A stretch of DNA of 64,000 nucleotides from Hypholoma sublateritium FD-334 SS-4 (GCA_000827495.1 KN817518.1:832405-896404), one strand, 5' to 3'. Counted from the stretch's first letter, positions 33,121 through 45,745 are shown. Numbers and translations: made by a program. The notes: a model not told the origin generated them from the letters alone.

Positions 33121-35888
33121 ATGGCACCTAAGCGAAAACGCTCCGCAGCCGCCCCAGAGGAAGCCCCTGTTTCCAAACGTCAGCTCCGCTCGGGCGGCCA
33201 GCTCCCGGCTGCATCAACTCCCTCACCCACCAAACGCACAGTCGCGTCGCGTCGCGTCGCCTCCCCGCAGAAACGCGCCACAGGTAGCAAGAAGCTCAAT
33301 GTGATCGTTCCTGAGCAACTTGTAGAAGCGGGCGACGACGAGTTGAATATAGAGTCCGACGGACGCAACCAAGCGCGCCTTCCTACTTCTCCCCTCGAAA
33401 CTCGTTTCTTCTCCGATGAAACTAACATTATTCGCGTCTCGTCCTCTGCAATTCCGAAGAATGTTGAACCTATGGAAATGGATACTCCCAAACGTAAAGC
33501 AGGAAGACCTAGGGTTAAAGCGGGTCCAGGTTAGTCGAAAGTTGGATCTGCGGTGGCTTCCTCAATAACCACCTCACAGTCGTCGAGGAACCTGTTGTCG
33601 AAACTAACACCATCCGCGTCTCGTCTTCTGTGGTCCCTAAGAATGTGGAACAAGTGGGCGTGGAAATGCCCAAGCGACGAGGAAGGCCCCCTAGGGCCAA
33701 GGTGAATACAGGCCAGTCGTCCTTTTTTACGTTGGGTGGCTTCTTAACTAACAGCCTCACAGTTAACCTGTCTCCTATCCCTCAGCATGAATGTATAGAC
33801 GAAGACACAACACCCAAGAAGCCCAATAAACGGCCATTGAAAACACCTACTCTCGGTAGTCGGAAATCAGCGCGTGGTACGACGGTCGTCGAGATTCTCG
33901 TCTCCACCCCTCACAGAATCAAACCCCGAAGTACTCCTGCTCGTGCAAAGGCGAAGAATAAGTCACCAGAACCGATTGTTTCTTATGAATCCTCGTCCTC
34001 TGATGATGATGAGCCACTGAACAAGAGCACGGCGGTCGAAATGGTCGATGTCCTGTTGGCGCCAAATCAAGCTGCAGGACCTTCGACGCCTCGCAAGACA
34101 ACTCAACGACATCCAGAGATGCCGGCCGTCCTAGAAGAAGAGTCCGACTCTTCAGATGAAGAGGTCTCTGAATTAGCAATTGTATCGCCCAAGAAGCAAG
34201 CATTTCGTGCAGATTTAAATCCTTCATCAAATATTCCGGAGTCGCTTCCAGATCACCTACTGCCGCGCTTCAACGCCTGTAGGCGTGCAATTCTGAAATC
34301 CTTGCAGTGTCCGAGCTTAGTCCTGCCTGCTGCAGCTGAAGATTCTGTTAATGGAATTGCAGTCAAGCAATTGGTTGAATTAATCGACGGCACCGTTCTG
34401 CGAGCTGAAGGAAATAGTTGTCTTGTGCTTGGACCTCGAGGGAGTGGAAAGTCTCAAGTACGTCCCAATTCACTAACACCCGTGGTCAGACGTTCATGTT
34501 TAGTAGATGGTAGATGCGTGTCTAGAAAAGGTCGCTGCTCAGAACCCAATTATCCTCCGTCTATCTGGCTGGGTACAAAACACGGATCGCCATGCATTAC
34601 GCGAAATTGCCTTTCAATTACTGCAACAGACGGGAACGTCTCTTCTCCCAGACTCGGAAAAGGTCCAACTGGATGACGCTTCCGAAGCGGAGGAAGACGA
34701 AAATCCATTCCTAGACTCACCTGATCACTTAGCTGAGGGACCAACTCTATCGCTTCCTCCCTCTTCACACCTTCACGCCCTCATTCCTGTCTTGTTAACA
34801 CTAAGTCGTCCAGTCGTCGTCATTTTGGACGCATTTGATCTCTTCGCTCTCCACCCCCGACAATCTCTTCTTTACTGTCTTCTAGACACTGTTCAAAATT
34901 GCCGTGCAAGTTCTGAGAGTCGAGGCATTGCTGTCATTGGGATAACAAGTCGTGTGGATACTGTGCAACTTCTTGAAAAACGAGTTAAGAGTCGATTTTC
35001 TGGAAGGACGATCCGGACCGCCCCACCAGCCGACCTTGAAACTTGTTTGACAATGGTTAGAACCATCTTGCTACCATCGAATATGGACGGCTGTGGTGAA
35101 GGAGAAGGAGAAGAAGAAGAAGAAGAAGAATGGAACAACTTATGGACAGCGAGTGTCGAAAGGTTCCTGGCTGCTAAAGATGTGACAAATGTGTTCAACG
35201 AGACTTTTACCATCACAAGAGATTTTAAAGTCGTTGCTCGCATTCTCGTGCGTATAATTTACCCTCTTTTACTTTGTCTCTCCTAATGATGACCTTCGAT
35301 TATAGACCGCATGTATCATTCGTATAAAGCCTAGTCAACCGTATCTTTCGTTTCAAGATGTATCAGCATGTACAGACTTGCAGCGCTCACGGCTTCGTAC
35401 TACTTATTTGAACAGTGAGCACTGCAAGTTCTTTCGTATTCAAAATTTATTGACCAAGACCACTAGAATTATCCTACCCTGCTCTCTGTCTATTAATTGC
35501 CAGCGCACACACCGATACCGCCGGCCACAAAAGCTTCACATTTGAAATGCTTTATGACACATTTCGCAATCAGGTCCGAGCATTAGCGTCGGCTCCAGTG
35601 CAGGTGAATGGAGGGAATATCGGCATGATGCGTTGCACCCGCGAAGTGCTTATGGGTGTGAGCAAATACCCTCGCCCTCCAAGTTCCACGCGTTGATTAA
35701 TTTCTTCCCTACAGGCTTTTGAAGAGCTCATTTCCGCTAATATCTATATGTGTGTGGCTGCCCCATCTTCCAACATCGCGAAGCAATTTACGAAATACCG
35801 ATGTGTCATTGATCAACCGGATGTCAAAGCTATTATCGACAAGGCAGGAAACACAAATTTGAAGAAGTGGCTCACAAAGAATCAATAG
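33121..35888 (+). CDS. ORC4: Origin recognition complex subunit 4 with N-terminal AT-hooks
   Basis: Predicted ORC subunit, 816 aa (833 if intron 33712-33762 is retained). Exons 33121-33529, 33580-33711, 33763-34457, 34507-35247, 35306-35414, 35467-35657, 35715-35888. The N-terminal 370 residues are basic and disordered: an NLS-like APKRKR, then two AT-hook cores, KAGRPRVK (about residue 125) and RRGRPPRAK. The AAA+ domain has Walker [11 protein letters not shown], a Walker B-like [11 protein letters not shown], the ORC4 block [15 protein letters not shown] and sensor [19 protein letters not shown]. An acidic Glu run follows at about 35100. The winged-helix end includes [18 protein letters not shown]. 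Schizosaccharomyces pombe Orc4 also has N-terminal AT-hooks that bind AT-rich origins; a similar role here is inference. Confidence 0.92.
33397..33762 (+). repeat. Tandem duplication of an ORC4 exon-intron unit
   Basis: Two diverged direct copies of about 183 bases, 33397-33579 and 33580-33762. Each has an exon part ([18 protein letters not shown] / [18 protein letters not shown], then an AT-hook) and an intron. Introns match clearly at their 3' ends (ggtggcttc...cctcacag). Copy 1 has donor gttagt and is 50 nt; copy 2 has gccagt and is 51 nt with no stop. Confidence 0.85.
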
Positions 35889-36997
35889 TATGATATCCGC
35901 CACAAACTGTCCCTCCGCATCACGATTCACATGGACTCTGCTATCTGTAACACTACCCATGTAATTTCTACAACAAATTTACTATGTAAAGGCCGGATAT
36001 GTATATATTATACATCACACCTTTTAGAGCACTTCTCAAAACATAGAAGTATGTCAGAGTATGTCCATCTATGTATGACGTTTACGGAACAAGGGTTTAA
36101 TTTAGCTTATTTCCCAGTTGTACACGGAAGGCAACCTCGGAAAAAGGTGGCTGTGCCCGGCAGGTGGAACCTGTTGCGGCAACGTCAACAGAGGGCCAAA
36201 CAATTCCAATCGGGAAAGCGTTTCCTTCAACGTGCCTTCCACTGCTCAACGCGTCGCGTGCAGCCGCCCAGCAAAGCCGGCATGTGGGTTCATCAAATGA
36301 CCTCGCGCGATTTCCCAGTGAACATCTACTCGGAATTTTGCCACTTCATCTACCGGCGCCCGCCTCATCCTACCGTGCTGATTGACACGGCGGCCCGCTC
36401 CCTTGCCGTTCAAAAAAGTCGGGCCCCAGTGCTGGTGGCCCGCATTCGACTAACTTTAATCGCAGGGAACTTCGCCGTAGCTGCTGGTGGCGAGTAGCCC
36501 ACACAAAAACGACCGCTTTCACCCACATACGGACATAAGCCAGCTTTTCCGATGTGATCAGCATAATCTAACCAATTGACATTCACAAATGACCTTCATG
36601 AACAAGAAAGTCCGCGACAGGGAAGCTTAATTGTAATCAGAGGTGAGAATGCGTCTTTAATTTACTGGTTTTTCCTCTTAAACCTCGGCATTTCTGTCTG
36701 GTGATGTTAGCGGCATCATACTACATGACCTGGCGACAACCTACGACAAGATACCCTTTGCAATAAATCATGAGGCCTGAGGTATTATACATAGAGCTCC
36801 TCTGAGGCGAGTAACTCGCACGCAAGTTTCTCGGGTGTCAGGAAATCTTCACGCTAGATTTTCGGGACCTCAAGTGCATTCTGGCCTACCCTGACTGGGA
36901 GTTACTGGATGTCGCTACCCCTCTTCTCTGCACTGGCAGTATAAATCGCAGGCTATTTGGTATGTGTCAGGTAATCACCCTTGGTCCATTACCCGCC
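35889..36997. other. Intergenic, promoter side of the GH74 gene
   Basis: 1.1 kb without a recognised gene. A 188-codon open frame at 35931-36497 shows no motifs and no neat codon pattern and is treated as chance. The right end holds the GH74 promoter with a TATA box at 36940. Confidence 0.45.
36940..36946 (+). promoter_or_regulatory. TATA box of the GH74 gene
   Basis: TATAAAT 58 bases upstream of the chosen ATG at 36998. The spacing suits a strongly regulated secreted-enzyme gene. Confidence 0.55.
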
Positions 36998-39900
36998 ATG
37001 GCGAAGTTCCAGTTTTTAGCAGCAATAATCACTACGGCGGTCCTCCCTCTCGTGGATGCCGTCTCATCGCAGGCGTATACATGGGAGAACGTCAAGATCG
37101 GTGGGGGTGGTGGTTTTATACCTGGAATAGTCTTCAACCCAACTCAAAAGGTACGTTTTAAGCCTCTTGATTTTTCCAACAAACAAAGCGCTGACTATGG
37201 TCTTCTCGAAGGGTCTTGCTTTTGCCCGGACAGATATTGGTGGTGCCTACAAACTCAACGCTGACGACAGCTGGACACCACTCCTTGACTTCGTTGACAA
37301 TGCACGCTGGAACTATTGGGGCGTCGATGCTCTCGCAAGCGATCCAGTTCAGCCCAACCGCGTCTATTTGGTATGATAACTCAGCCTCTTGCAGTCGCCC
37401 AGCGCCTTATGTCATTTTTATTAGGCCACAGGGATGTACACCAACTCTTGGGACCCCAGCGATGGCCAAATTTTGATTTCCACCGACACTGGGTCCACTT
37501 GGACTCCTTCGCCTCTGCCTTTCAAGATTGGGGGTAACATGCCCGGTCGCGGAATGTAAGCTTCGCTCGATGCTTTGTTTTTGTGTCAACCTTGCTTACT
37601 GCGTAACAGGGGAGAAGTATGTTTCATCACTCTTTCAGTGCCATTTCATGCTCTGACCAATGTATCGTTAGCGTCTTGCCATTGATCCCAACAGTAATGG
37701 CATTCTGTTCTTCGGTGCCCGAAGCGGAAATGGTTTATGGAAGTCGACAAACTTTGGAGTCACTTGGACAAAGGTTACAAGCTTCACCAATGCAGGTAAT
37801 TATATGTTATAACGTATGATTGGCCGACAAAAAGTGCTGAAACTTAACTTAGGAACATACGTTCCAGACCCTACAGATACCACGGGCTATAACAGTGATA
37901 TAATCGGTAAGTCCACCTTTGCCTTTCTCCGTTTCCAGTATATTGAACACGGAATCAATAGGTATCTCTTGGGTCACTTTCGATAAAACCTCAGGCTCGT
38001 CTGGTTCTGCCACTCCCAGAATTTTCGTTGGAGTTGCCAGCATGGGGTCCAATAATGTCTTCGTTACCAATGACGGCGGAAGTACTTGTAAGTTGTTAAT
38101 TATATCAGAAAACAGGTCGCAAATTGAATAATACCTCGTCCCTGCAGGGTCTGCTGTCGCAGGGCAAAACAACACTTACATCCCACACAAAGGCGTTCTC
38201 TCTCCCGCTGAAAAGTCCCTCTATGTATCCTATTCAAATGGAGCAGGTCCTGTAGGTTTCACAGTCAAATATAGCAAAGAATAACAGAACTCATAAAAAC
38301 TTTACAGTACGACGGCACTGATGGCTCAGTTTACAAGTACAACATCACGTCTGGTGTTTGTGAGTCTGATCTGATATACTTGAGTCGTTCGTATCTGACG
38401 ATTGGCAGGGACCGATATCACCCCCGTTTCTGGAAGTGATCTTTATTTCGGCTTTGGTGGTGTTGCTGTCGATCTTCAACTTCCCGGAACTATCATGGTC
38501 GCTGCTCTCAACTCCTGGTGGCCCGATGGCCAAATATTCCGCTCTACCGACAGCGGTGCTACGTGGTCTCCCCTTTGGGCATGGGGCGATTATCCCACCC
38601 TGAATAAATACTACAGTTACTCCGACTCTCTCGCGCCATACATAGGCCCAGACTATACCGATACTACTGCAGGAGATAAGCAAATTGGATGGATGATGGA
38701 AGGTATGTGCCGTACGTTTTTCACAAGGCAATTTCTGATAGATATCGTTATGTAGCTCTGAGCATCGACCCATTCGATTCCAACCATTGGTTGTATGGAA
38801 CAGGAGCTACATTATACGGTGGCCACGACTTGTTGAAGGTAATTTCTATTATTAAAAAACAGTTACTTGCATAACTTATGAATTAATTCAAATAGTGGGA
38901 TTCAATGCACAATGTCTCCATTGCATCTCTTGCCGATGGTATTGAAGAGACATCTATCCAAGGGCTAATTTCTCCTCCTTCTGGGCCCAGTCTTCTGTCT
39001 GCTGTCGGTGACATTGGAGGTCAGCCTTAACATACGCCGTCTCCACTCTACAATGGGATGTAACACATCTGAACACAGGATTCGTTCACACTTCACTGAC
39101 GGTTTCCCCTCAAACGGGGTTCATAAACCCAACGTGGGCAACAACAGCCGACATCGATTTCGCTGGCAACAATCCCACTAATATTGTCCGCATCGGTACT
39201 GGTGACAGGTAAGGACCGAACTAATATCTGTAGCAGTATGACTGACTACATCTATATAGTTCCACCGGAAAGCAAGTGGCCATCTCCACTAACTCAGGCA
39301 TAACATGGTCTGTAGTACTCCTTTATGTTACAGTCGCCTCTGTGTTGATTGTTTCTGACAGGAACCAAGACTATGGCGCTGCTGACAATGTTACGGGTGA
39401 GCTGCCATGTCAAATTTGTGCAACATGTTTTCAAGCGATCATCAATAGGTGGCAAGGTCGCATTTTCCGCCAATGGCGACACTGTACTTTGGCAAACCAA
39501 TGGAAATGGACCTCTTGTTTCCCAGTACACAAATGCGTTCACTGCTGTTATTGGACTCCCGTCTTCTGCGGCTATCGCGTCTGACAAGCTGAATAACTCC
39601 ATTTTCTACGGTGCGGCGGGATCATCCTTCTATCTTTCTACCGACGGGGGTAAAACCTTTGCCCCCCAGGGGTCCCTGGGAGCATCTACTTCGCCCGTGA
39701 AAGTTGTGGTCAACCTCAATGTCACCGGTGACGTTTGGGTGTCTACCGATGCAGGTCTCTTCCATTCAACCAATCTGGGATCGACGTTCACTGCCGTCCC
39801 TGGGATCACTCAAGCATGGGCTATTGCCCTGGGTGCGCCCATCTCCGCTGGAAAGTACCCGTCGGTATTCGCAGCTGCCAACATCGGCAGTGTTGGCTAC

Positions 39901-40539
39901 TTCAGGTCGGACGACGGCGGCGTCAATTGGGTCCAGATCAATGACGTTGCTCATGGGTTCGGCTCGGCATCCTCCAATGTCCTCACTGCTGACCCTCGCA
40001 TATATGGCCGGTATGTTTATGTCTTCCCATCCAAATATTCGTGATCACACTTACGAATGAACGTGTCACTTTTAGCGTTTACATTGGCACCAACGGTCGG
40101 GGTATCTTTTTCGGCGACGTAGCCGGAGCAGCTCCTTCACCCACAACAACTGCGACCTCTACCGCAGCTCCGACGACCACAGGCAAGACTACGACCACGA
40201 CGACAACCGCCTCTACTACAACTACCAAGCCTACGTCGACGACAACCTCATCCACAACAGTCAAAAGTATCTCAAGCACAACATCTTCCAGCGCTCCAAC
40301 ATCCACAGGTGCCACTGTAGCCGCTTACGCACAGTGCGGTGGTAAGAACCGTGAACAAAATGTGTAACGTTGTGTGCTTATTTTTCTTGGCACACTAGGA
40401 ACGAACTGGACTGGGGGCACCGTATGTGTGTCTGGATTTACCTGCACCTTCAGTAACCCATGTAAGCCTTTTCCTTCCGAAGAAATAGAGCACTAAGCTC
40501 ACCATTATTGCAGACTACTCTCAATGTGTCCCCTCATGA
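36998..40539 (+). CDS. GH74 xyloglucanase with C-terminal CBM1
   Basis: Predicted secreted endo-xyloglucanase or related GH74 enzyme acting on plant-wall xyloglucan. The start at 36998 gives a signal peptide (MAKFQFLAAIITTAVLPLVD). Sorting-type beta-propeller repeats follow. The first has ARTDIGGAYKLNAD, whose Asp corresponds to a GH74 catalytic acid. Others carry FVTNDGGSTW, IFRSTDSGATW, FYLSTDGGKTF and YFRSDDGGVNW. The second propeller holds TADIDFAGNNP, the other catalytic Asp region. A Thr/Ser linker of about 70 residues leads to a family 1 cellulose-binding module (YAQCGGTNWTGG ... YYSQCVPS) with its cysteines and aromatic residues. More than ten short introns interrupt the gene, two within the CBM1. 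An alternative ATG at 36962 would spoil the signal peptide. Confidence 0.92.
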
Positions 40540-40895
40540 GTCATGAATCGTTGGCAAATTATTTGTCACGAACGTGCATATGATTCTGAATTTGTTTTCA
40601 TTCTACACGTTCATCTTTTAGAATGTGAAAAACGCATGAGCTTTTCGGGCGACTTTGATTTCATTACTTCGTGGTCCAGAGAAAATTTAGTTATACTTTT
40701 AGTATGCCCTGTTGTTCCTATGAAATATACGAACGAACAATCGATTGGTACCAGCAAAGTGCCCAGGTTGCTGCTACCATGCGTAAAGATAAGATAAGAT
40801 CTTTTCCTTGTTTGCGCGTGTATCAGCAACCGCATTAGACCTTGTGCAGTCATTAATTTTTGTGTCGAGGTCAAGCTCGTATTTACTGCGCGAAT
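40540..40895. other. Intergenic between GH74 and RIX1 genes
   Basis: 356 AT-rich bases; GH74 3' UTR and RIX1 promoter. No gene recognised. Confidence 0.5.
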
Positions 40896-43499
40896 ATGGA
40901 GCCCAGTAATCATCTCCAGTCTTTGTTACAGATACAACTCGCGTCGGACGCGTCCGCAGTCAGGCATCTTCCATACTGCTTGTCAACGCTCACCAAAGAA
41001 TGCCTCAAGCCCTCTGCTCAGTCGACGAAGTGGACGAATAGGATAAGTTCCCTACTTCATTCAAAAGAATCAGGAGCGCGCTGGGCAGGGCTTTGTCTGG
41101 CTTATAAGTCATCGTTGTTGTCTCAAAAATTGATGATCGACGCAGCCCAGTCGTGGATCAGTGTTGCCTTACCTTTACTTTCAGTCCGTCCGAAGCCTTT
41201 CCTCGCTTTCAACATTGAAGCTTACCTATCTTCAATAAGAGAAATGAACCTCTTCCTACTGTCAAGGCCGCCGTACGACTCTTGCGAGTGATATTCTCCA
41301 CAGCAATCAGTGTTCCAGAATTTCACAGACAGGTGTCTTTACCTCATATTATCAAATTCACCGGTGCTTTGATCCCCCTTGCGGATAGTCATTCAGATAT
41401 TGAACTTAAGGTAGATAATCAGCCAGATAAAATTTCCAAAGCTGACTTCATTATTACTAGGTTCTTTGCATGGAGACTTTGACGCGTCTAATTCCTCTTT
41501 ATCCAACAACTCACCGCGCCTCCTCTACCACACTCTCTGGATTCACCCTACGGTATCTAAATGGATCTCCTACCGGGTTCACAAACGAAGCTATCCTGAG
41601 TGCAGCGTCTCAGCTTTATGCTGTTCTTCCTCTAACTGGAGGAAAGGTCGGAGCAACAAATTTATGGCGAAAGTCACTGGACGAAACTCTTGCCTTTGGC
41701 TGGGAAGCGTTCTATTGCTTGAGGACCACATTTCCGACTGAAGGTATGGTCTGGATATGAGGCTATACTCAGATACGAGGACTCATATCAGTTCTTCAGG
41801 GCAATTTGGAGAACGGTCTGCTCCTGGGGATGAGCCTCAAAACAACATTCCTCTGAACCAAGACCGACTAAGGTGCAGCATAGTCATATTATGCGACTTA
41901 TTCAGGTATATTCTTTCTGTGGTCCATTGAATTTTATCTGAGATTTTGCAGGTCGATCGTCGAAAGGCCTGTACAAATTCCGATAGGAAATTTGGTGAAA
42001 TTTATTACATCGCTTTTAGCAAGTTCTGCGGACAATGAGGTCAGTTCACTTCTTCTCCCATTGATTCTATTCTGTCTGACCGCTTCATCAGATCCCTGGT
42101 TTTGTTGATCCCATAATTCGCTCCATGGAGGTTGCTGTAATCCCTGACATTTGGAAAGGCGGCTGCGAGCTGCTTGTCGCAGTAGCAACTACGTTCCCTC
42201 ACCGATTGGATGCAAATGCAAACAGATTGTTGTCGATACTTGCCTATCATCTCGAACAGACTCACAGCGTGTAAGTGGTTTCAATTGTTCATATCCACAT
42301 GCGGCTGAACTATTTATTTCGTAGACATTACCGATTGCCATTCGTCGAGGCTATTGATGTCCTTCTAAAAACATCATATCCACTACATTCACCAGTCCTG
42401 ACGAACAGGCTTGCTAAAGCGATCCTTCCATCGATAACTAAGATACTCTCTACTTCAAATGACGTGGAAGATATGCAAGCCTCCTCCAGCAAGAGCAAAA
42501 ATGCCAGGAAACGAGCGCGAAATTATGAGGGTGACGAGGTTTTCAAGATCACCCGTCAGGTTGTATGCACAACAGCAGTGGACGAGCAAATCCTGCTCAT
42601 ATCGATAGATGGTAATATTTCTTCGATTAACTCGTTTCTTGCTATTAAATGCGTTTCTAGTAACCAAGTCCTTGTTCAGTAACCCTGAACTCTCTGCACC
42701 CTTGCACTCACTTATTGCTCGCATCATGACTTCTGTGCTTATTGCTCTTCCGAAGATTTCACCGTCTTCAATGTCTCAGGATTTAGGATTTATCCACATT
42801 CTAAATTCCAAAATCCAAGATTTTAGCCTAACGATAGGATCTGGAACAACAAGCGCAATGAGCAAAACGTTACCGTTCGTTATCGAGTCAGCTTTGACTG
42901 CTAGCGATCTACGCGTGCGTATTAGCTGCGTTCGTGAAATAATGTACAAAGGCCTAATATATCGCAAATAACAGATACAACGCGATGTCGGCCTCCTTTT
43001 GCACCCTCGAGTTCCGCCGCTCGTCCGATCGATGCCGCATCTTGAAGCTATTTCACTCTTTAAAGTAGATCAATCTCAAGAAGAAATCGACGTGCTGACA
43101 ACGTTGGAGATGAAAGCCACGGATGCGACCCATGAAACTGAGCAACAGGACGTTGTAATGACCGACCATAGCATCCTGGTTAATCCTCCCACACCAACCA
43201 TCACAACTAACACTCTCCCTTCGACTATTCCAACTGCACCTGTCTCCGTGCAGCCAGCGGCCACCTCAGCCATTCCTACGCCGCCAAAAACTGACCATGC
43301 TTCTCAGTCAACCACGAGGGCTTCAACTCCACCAGTGCCGCCACTTCGTGCGACAGGTAGTTTTGAATCGTACGGCGAGTCTGCGCCAAGAGTATTACCT
43401 TCTCGGCCAGCAATTCCTATACCTCAAGATGAAGGGGACGAAGATGACGAAATGCCTGCCATAAATATGGAGTCCGACTCGGAAGATGATGATGTGTGA
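40896..43499 (+). CDS. RIX1: Pre-rRNA-processing protein Rix1 (PELP1 family)
   Basis: Predicted scaffold of the Rix1-Ipi complex, which acts in ITS2 processing and late pre-60S maturation in the nucleus. The protein is built of helical repeats. The N-terminal block HLPYCLSTLTKECLKPS, RISSLLHSKESGARWAGLCL and MIDAAQSWISVALPLLS matches the Rix1/PELP1 N-terminal domain. A middle part includes LTRLIPLYPTTHRASSTTLS and FTLRYLNGSPTGFTNEAI. A Lys/Arg patch (SSSKSKNARKRARNYEGDE) follows at about 42490. The last 60 residues are acidic and disordered (DEGDEDDEMPAINMESDSED). Several 50-60-nt introns are present. The start at 40896 (MEPSNHLQSLLQIQLAS) is preferred over the in-frame 40860 codon. It ends 21 bases from the convergent RRN11 stop. 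Confidence 0.85.
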
Positions 43500-43520
43500 T
43501 GAGGGAAAAAGTCATGCCCA

Positions 43521-44436
43521 TCACGATGGTCGCACTTTTGCCGGTTTCAGTTTAACACGCTTTCTTTCAGGAGGGTCGTCATCGGTGACCATACTTTCGT
43601 CATCCGACTCATTTCGAGCATGTCGTTCTTGTTGTAAATAGGTTATCTATACGAGAAAGTTAACTCGTGCCTTTCGATATAAAAAGATATCGAACCTTGT
43701 CGAGGAACGCTTGAGCTAGCTCATTTTCTCCATCTAGAAATTTTGCATGGTCTAAATGTGTTTGAGCGTCCCGAATTAGAATTGGGTCAAACACATTTAT
43801 ATCAGCAGCTTTCATGACGAAGGTTTGAATGTGGATGAAGCAGATTTTAGGGTTTTAAATACCTGTAGTGGACTGCGCCAAGTACAGTGACGAGAGACCT
43901 GCGTAAATATGCAGTACTGGGTTGTCTTGATACGGAAATGACGGGAGATAGCTGGGAGGTTGGACGCGTATGTCTAACAATCGAAGAAAAAGGCAAATGA
44001 AGACTGACAGTTCGAGTTCATCCAATGCCTCCCTACATTTTCCCTGGAGAAGCAGTCGGAAAACCAGTTCCTTGAGAATCGATTCGCGCTGAAAGTGTTG
44101 TGGTCGCATCATTGTCGTTCAGTGAATTCCCAGTGATCTCACGTCGTCTGGATATTGTAGCATCATTGTCCGCAGGTATTCGATGCTGACTTCCATCTTT
44201 CCATCAATTGACTCATGCGCCCCAAGTATGTGTAAGCCAATAGTCCACAGAGCCTTCCAGTCAACCTCTTTACAGTGGACTAAAATTGCCCAGACATGTT
44301 TCGCACGTTCAAAGTCTTGTCTGTGGATGCATAGTTGCAGGATATCATGAAGCCGTCGCAGGTGGACTCTCCGGGCACTAATAGGTTGTTTACAGTCAAA
44401 CGAAGCAAAAAGAAAGACGTGGTCAGTGGAAGACAT
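43521..44436 (-). CDS. RRN11: RNA polymerase I initiation factor Rrn11-like
   Basis: Predicted 252-aa protein. Exons 44436-44143, 44088-43863, 43808-43696, 43646-43521 (759 nt). The N-terminal block RRVHLRRLHDILQLCIHR followed by DFERAKHVWAILVHCKEVDW and a TPR-like helical stretch is the pattern of Rrn11, a subunit of the core factor (TAF1B-type complex) that brings Pol I to the rDNA promoter. A second helical part (ILKELVFRLLLQGKCREALD) and a basic, disordered C-terminus with ERKRVKLKPAKVR follow. The family diverges quickly, so the name is moderately sure. RPA190, its functional partner, lies 1.9 kb away beyond one other gene. It diverges from the next gene with 147 bases between starts. 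Confidence 0.68.
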
Positions 44437-44583
44437 GGTGTCAAGTAATCGGTGTGGCCTCCAGTAAACAACGCCAAAGGCTTTTGATTGACGGTCGCCA
44501 TTTGGCCGCCATCATAACGCCGCGTTGTGGCATTTTGACTCGAACAAATTTCTCTCTTCTTACGTCTAGTTTGAACGAGTCCC

Positions 44584-45745
44584 ATGGACGACGACCTCAC
44601 ATTCGGAGCTTCTGTATGGGGCCAATCCGATCCTGTAGAGTCCACTTCGGCATTCAAAATAGCATTGCCTGGCAGCCAATCACACACACACGAGGACGAG
44701 ACAGTATTCGATGATTTCGACGACTTTGGAGCACCAGAAGAAGGTACACAAGACGACATCAAAGACGATGACTTCGGAGATTTTGGAGATTTTGGAGAAC
44801 CAGATGCTGGGTCATCTATGGGATTTGGGGACAGCGCAAACTTCGACGAGGATGTGCGGATAGCTGGGCCATCATCACAAAGTTGGCGACCATTGCTATT
44901 AGATCCCTTTCCTTCAAGACAGAGTCTAGAACGAGAACTGGACGATACTCTTGGAACCATTTGGCAACGAGAAAACATCGCAGATATCACCACGGATGAA
45001 CCTATACGAGAAGCGGAAGGAATTGCGCAAATCTTAGTTGCCCCTAGCAGGTGCGTATGTTAAGTACTTCTATGTCGAATACCAGTTGCCAATCTTTACC
45101 AAGCCGCGACCTATATAAATCACTATTACAAGCTCTACCCACAAAGCCTTCGAATTGGACGCGTTCTCGTATACGGCGACAGCACTTGATCGCTCTCGGG
45201 ATACCTGTTAATCTAGATGAAGTACTTCCTCGAGCAAACGGTAAACCATTACCGACACTGGAGATACACACTCGTCCCATGTCAGCCCCTCCTGGAGGTC
45301 GAAACCAATACCCAAATTCTAATAGTGCTGGTGGCTCAAACACGAGAGGCAATTCACGGTCTGGAACCCCGCAACCCGGACAGCAAGGTGCACACAATCA
45401 TCTGGGTCCTAAGCCTGAGATAGATACAAATAAAATTAACAAGCTGTTGCAACTCAGTCAAGGTGCGGAAATTTGTCTAAATTATGCCGTACCTTACCGA
45501 CACACACTGCAGATTCATTGACTATGCAGCCATTGGTTACTTTGGAGCGTTATCTTGCGGATATGAAGACACAGACGGCCAACATATCCGGCCTATTAAC
45601 ACATCTCCTACAAACAAGAGAAGCCCTCCATCAAGATTCGGAAACATATAACGGTCTTATTGCAGAAATGGTCGGTGAAGCTCAAAAACTCAAATCCGGA
45701 AAAACGCGGATGGGGAGCATCAGACGAGGGAGTGGGATGGCTTAA
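44584..45745 (+). CDS. Acidic FG/DF-motif protein, LAA2/aftiphilin-like
   Basis: Predicted 352-aa protein. Exons 44584-45050, 45104-45462, 45513-45745 (1059 nt). The N-terminal 100 residues are very acidic and repeat short Phe motifs (FDDFDDFGAPEE, DDDFGDFGDFGEPD), typical ligands of clathrin-adaptor ear domains. A conserved-looking block follows (SRDLYKSLLQALPTKPSNW, SRIRRQHLIALGIPVNLDEV), then a Gly/Ser/Asn-rich linker and a C-terminal helical segment (LERYLADMKTQTANISGLLT). The W..S..RR..L..LGIPVNLDEVL pattern recalls yeast Ybl010c/Laa2, an AP-1 accessory factor related to aftiphilin. That assignment is from memory of the pattern and is tentative. Confidence 0.75.

Noticed and set aside
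35095..35132. GAA/GGA repeat stretch that looks like a microsatellite
   Set aside because: It is in frame in ORC4 and encodes an acidic Glu run; no separate feature needed.
35931..36497. 188-codon open frame upstream of the GH74 gene
   Set aside because: No domain, signal peptide or codon pattern; overlaps likely promoter and 3' UTR sequence.
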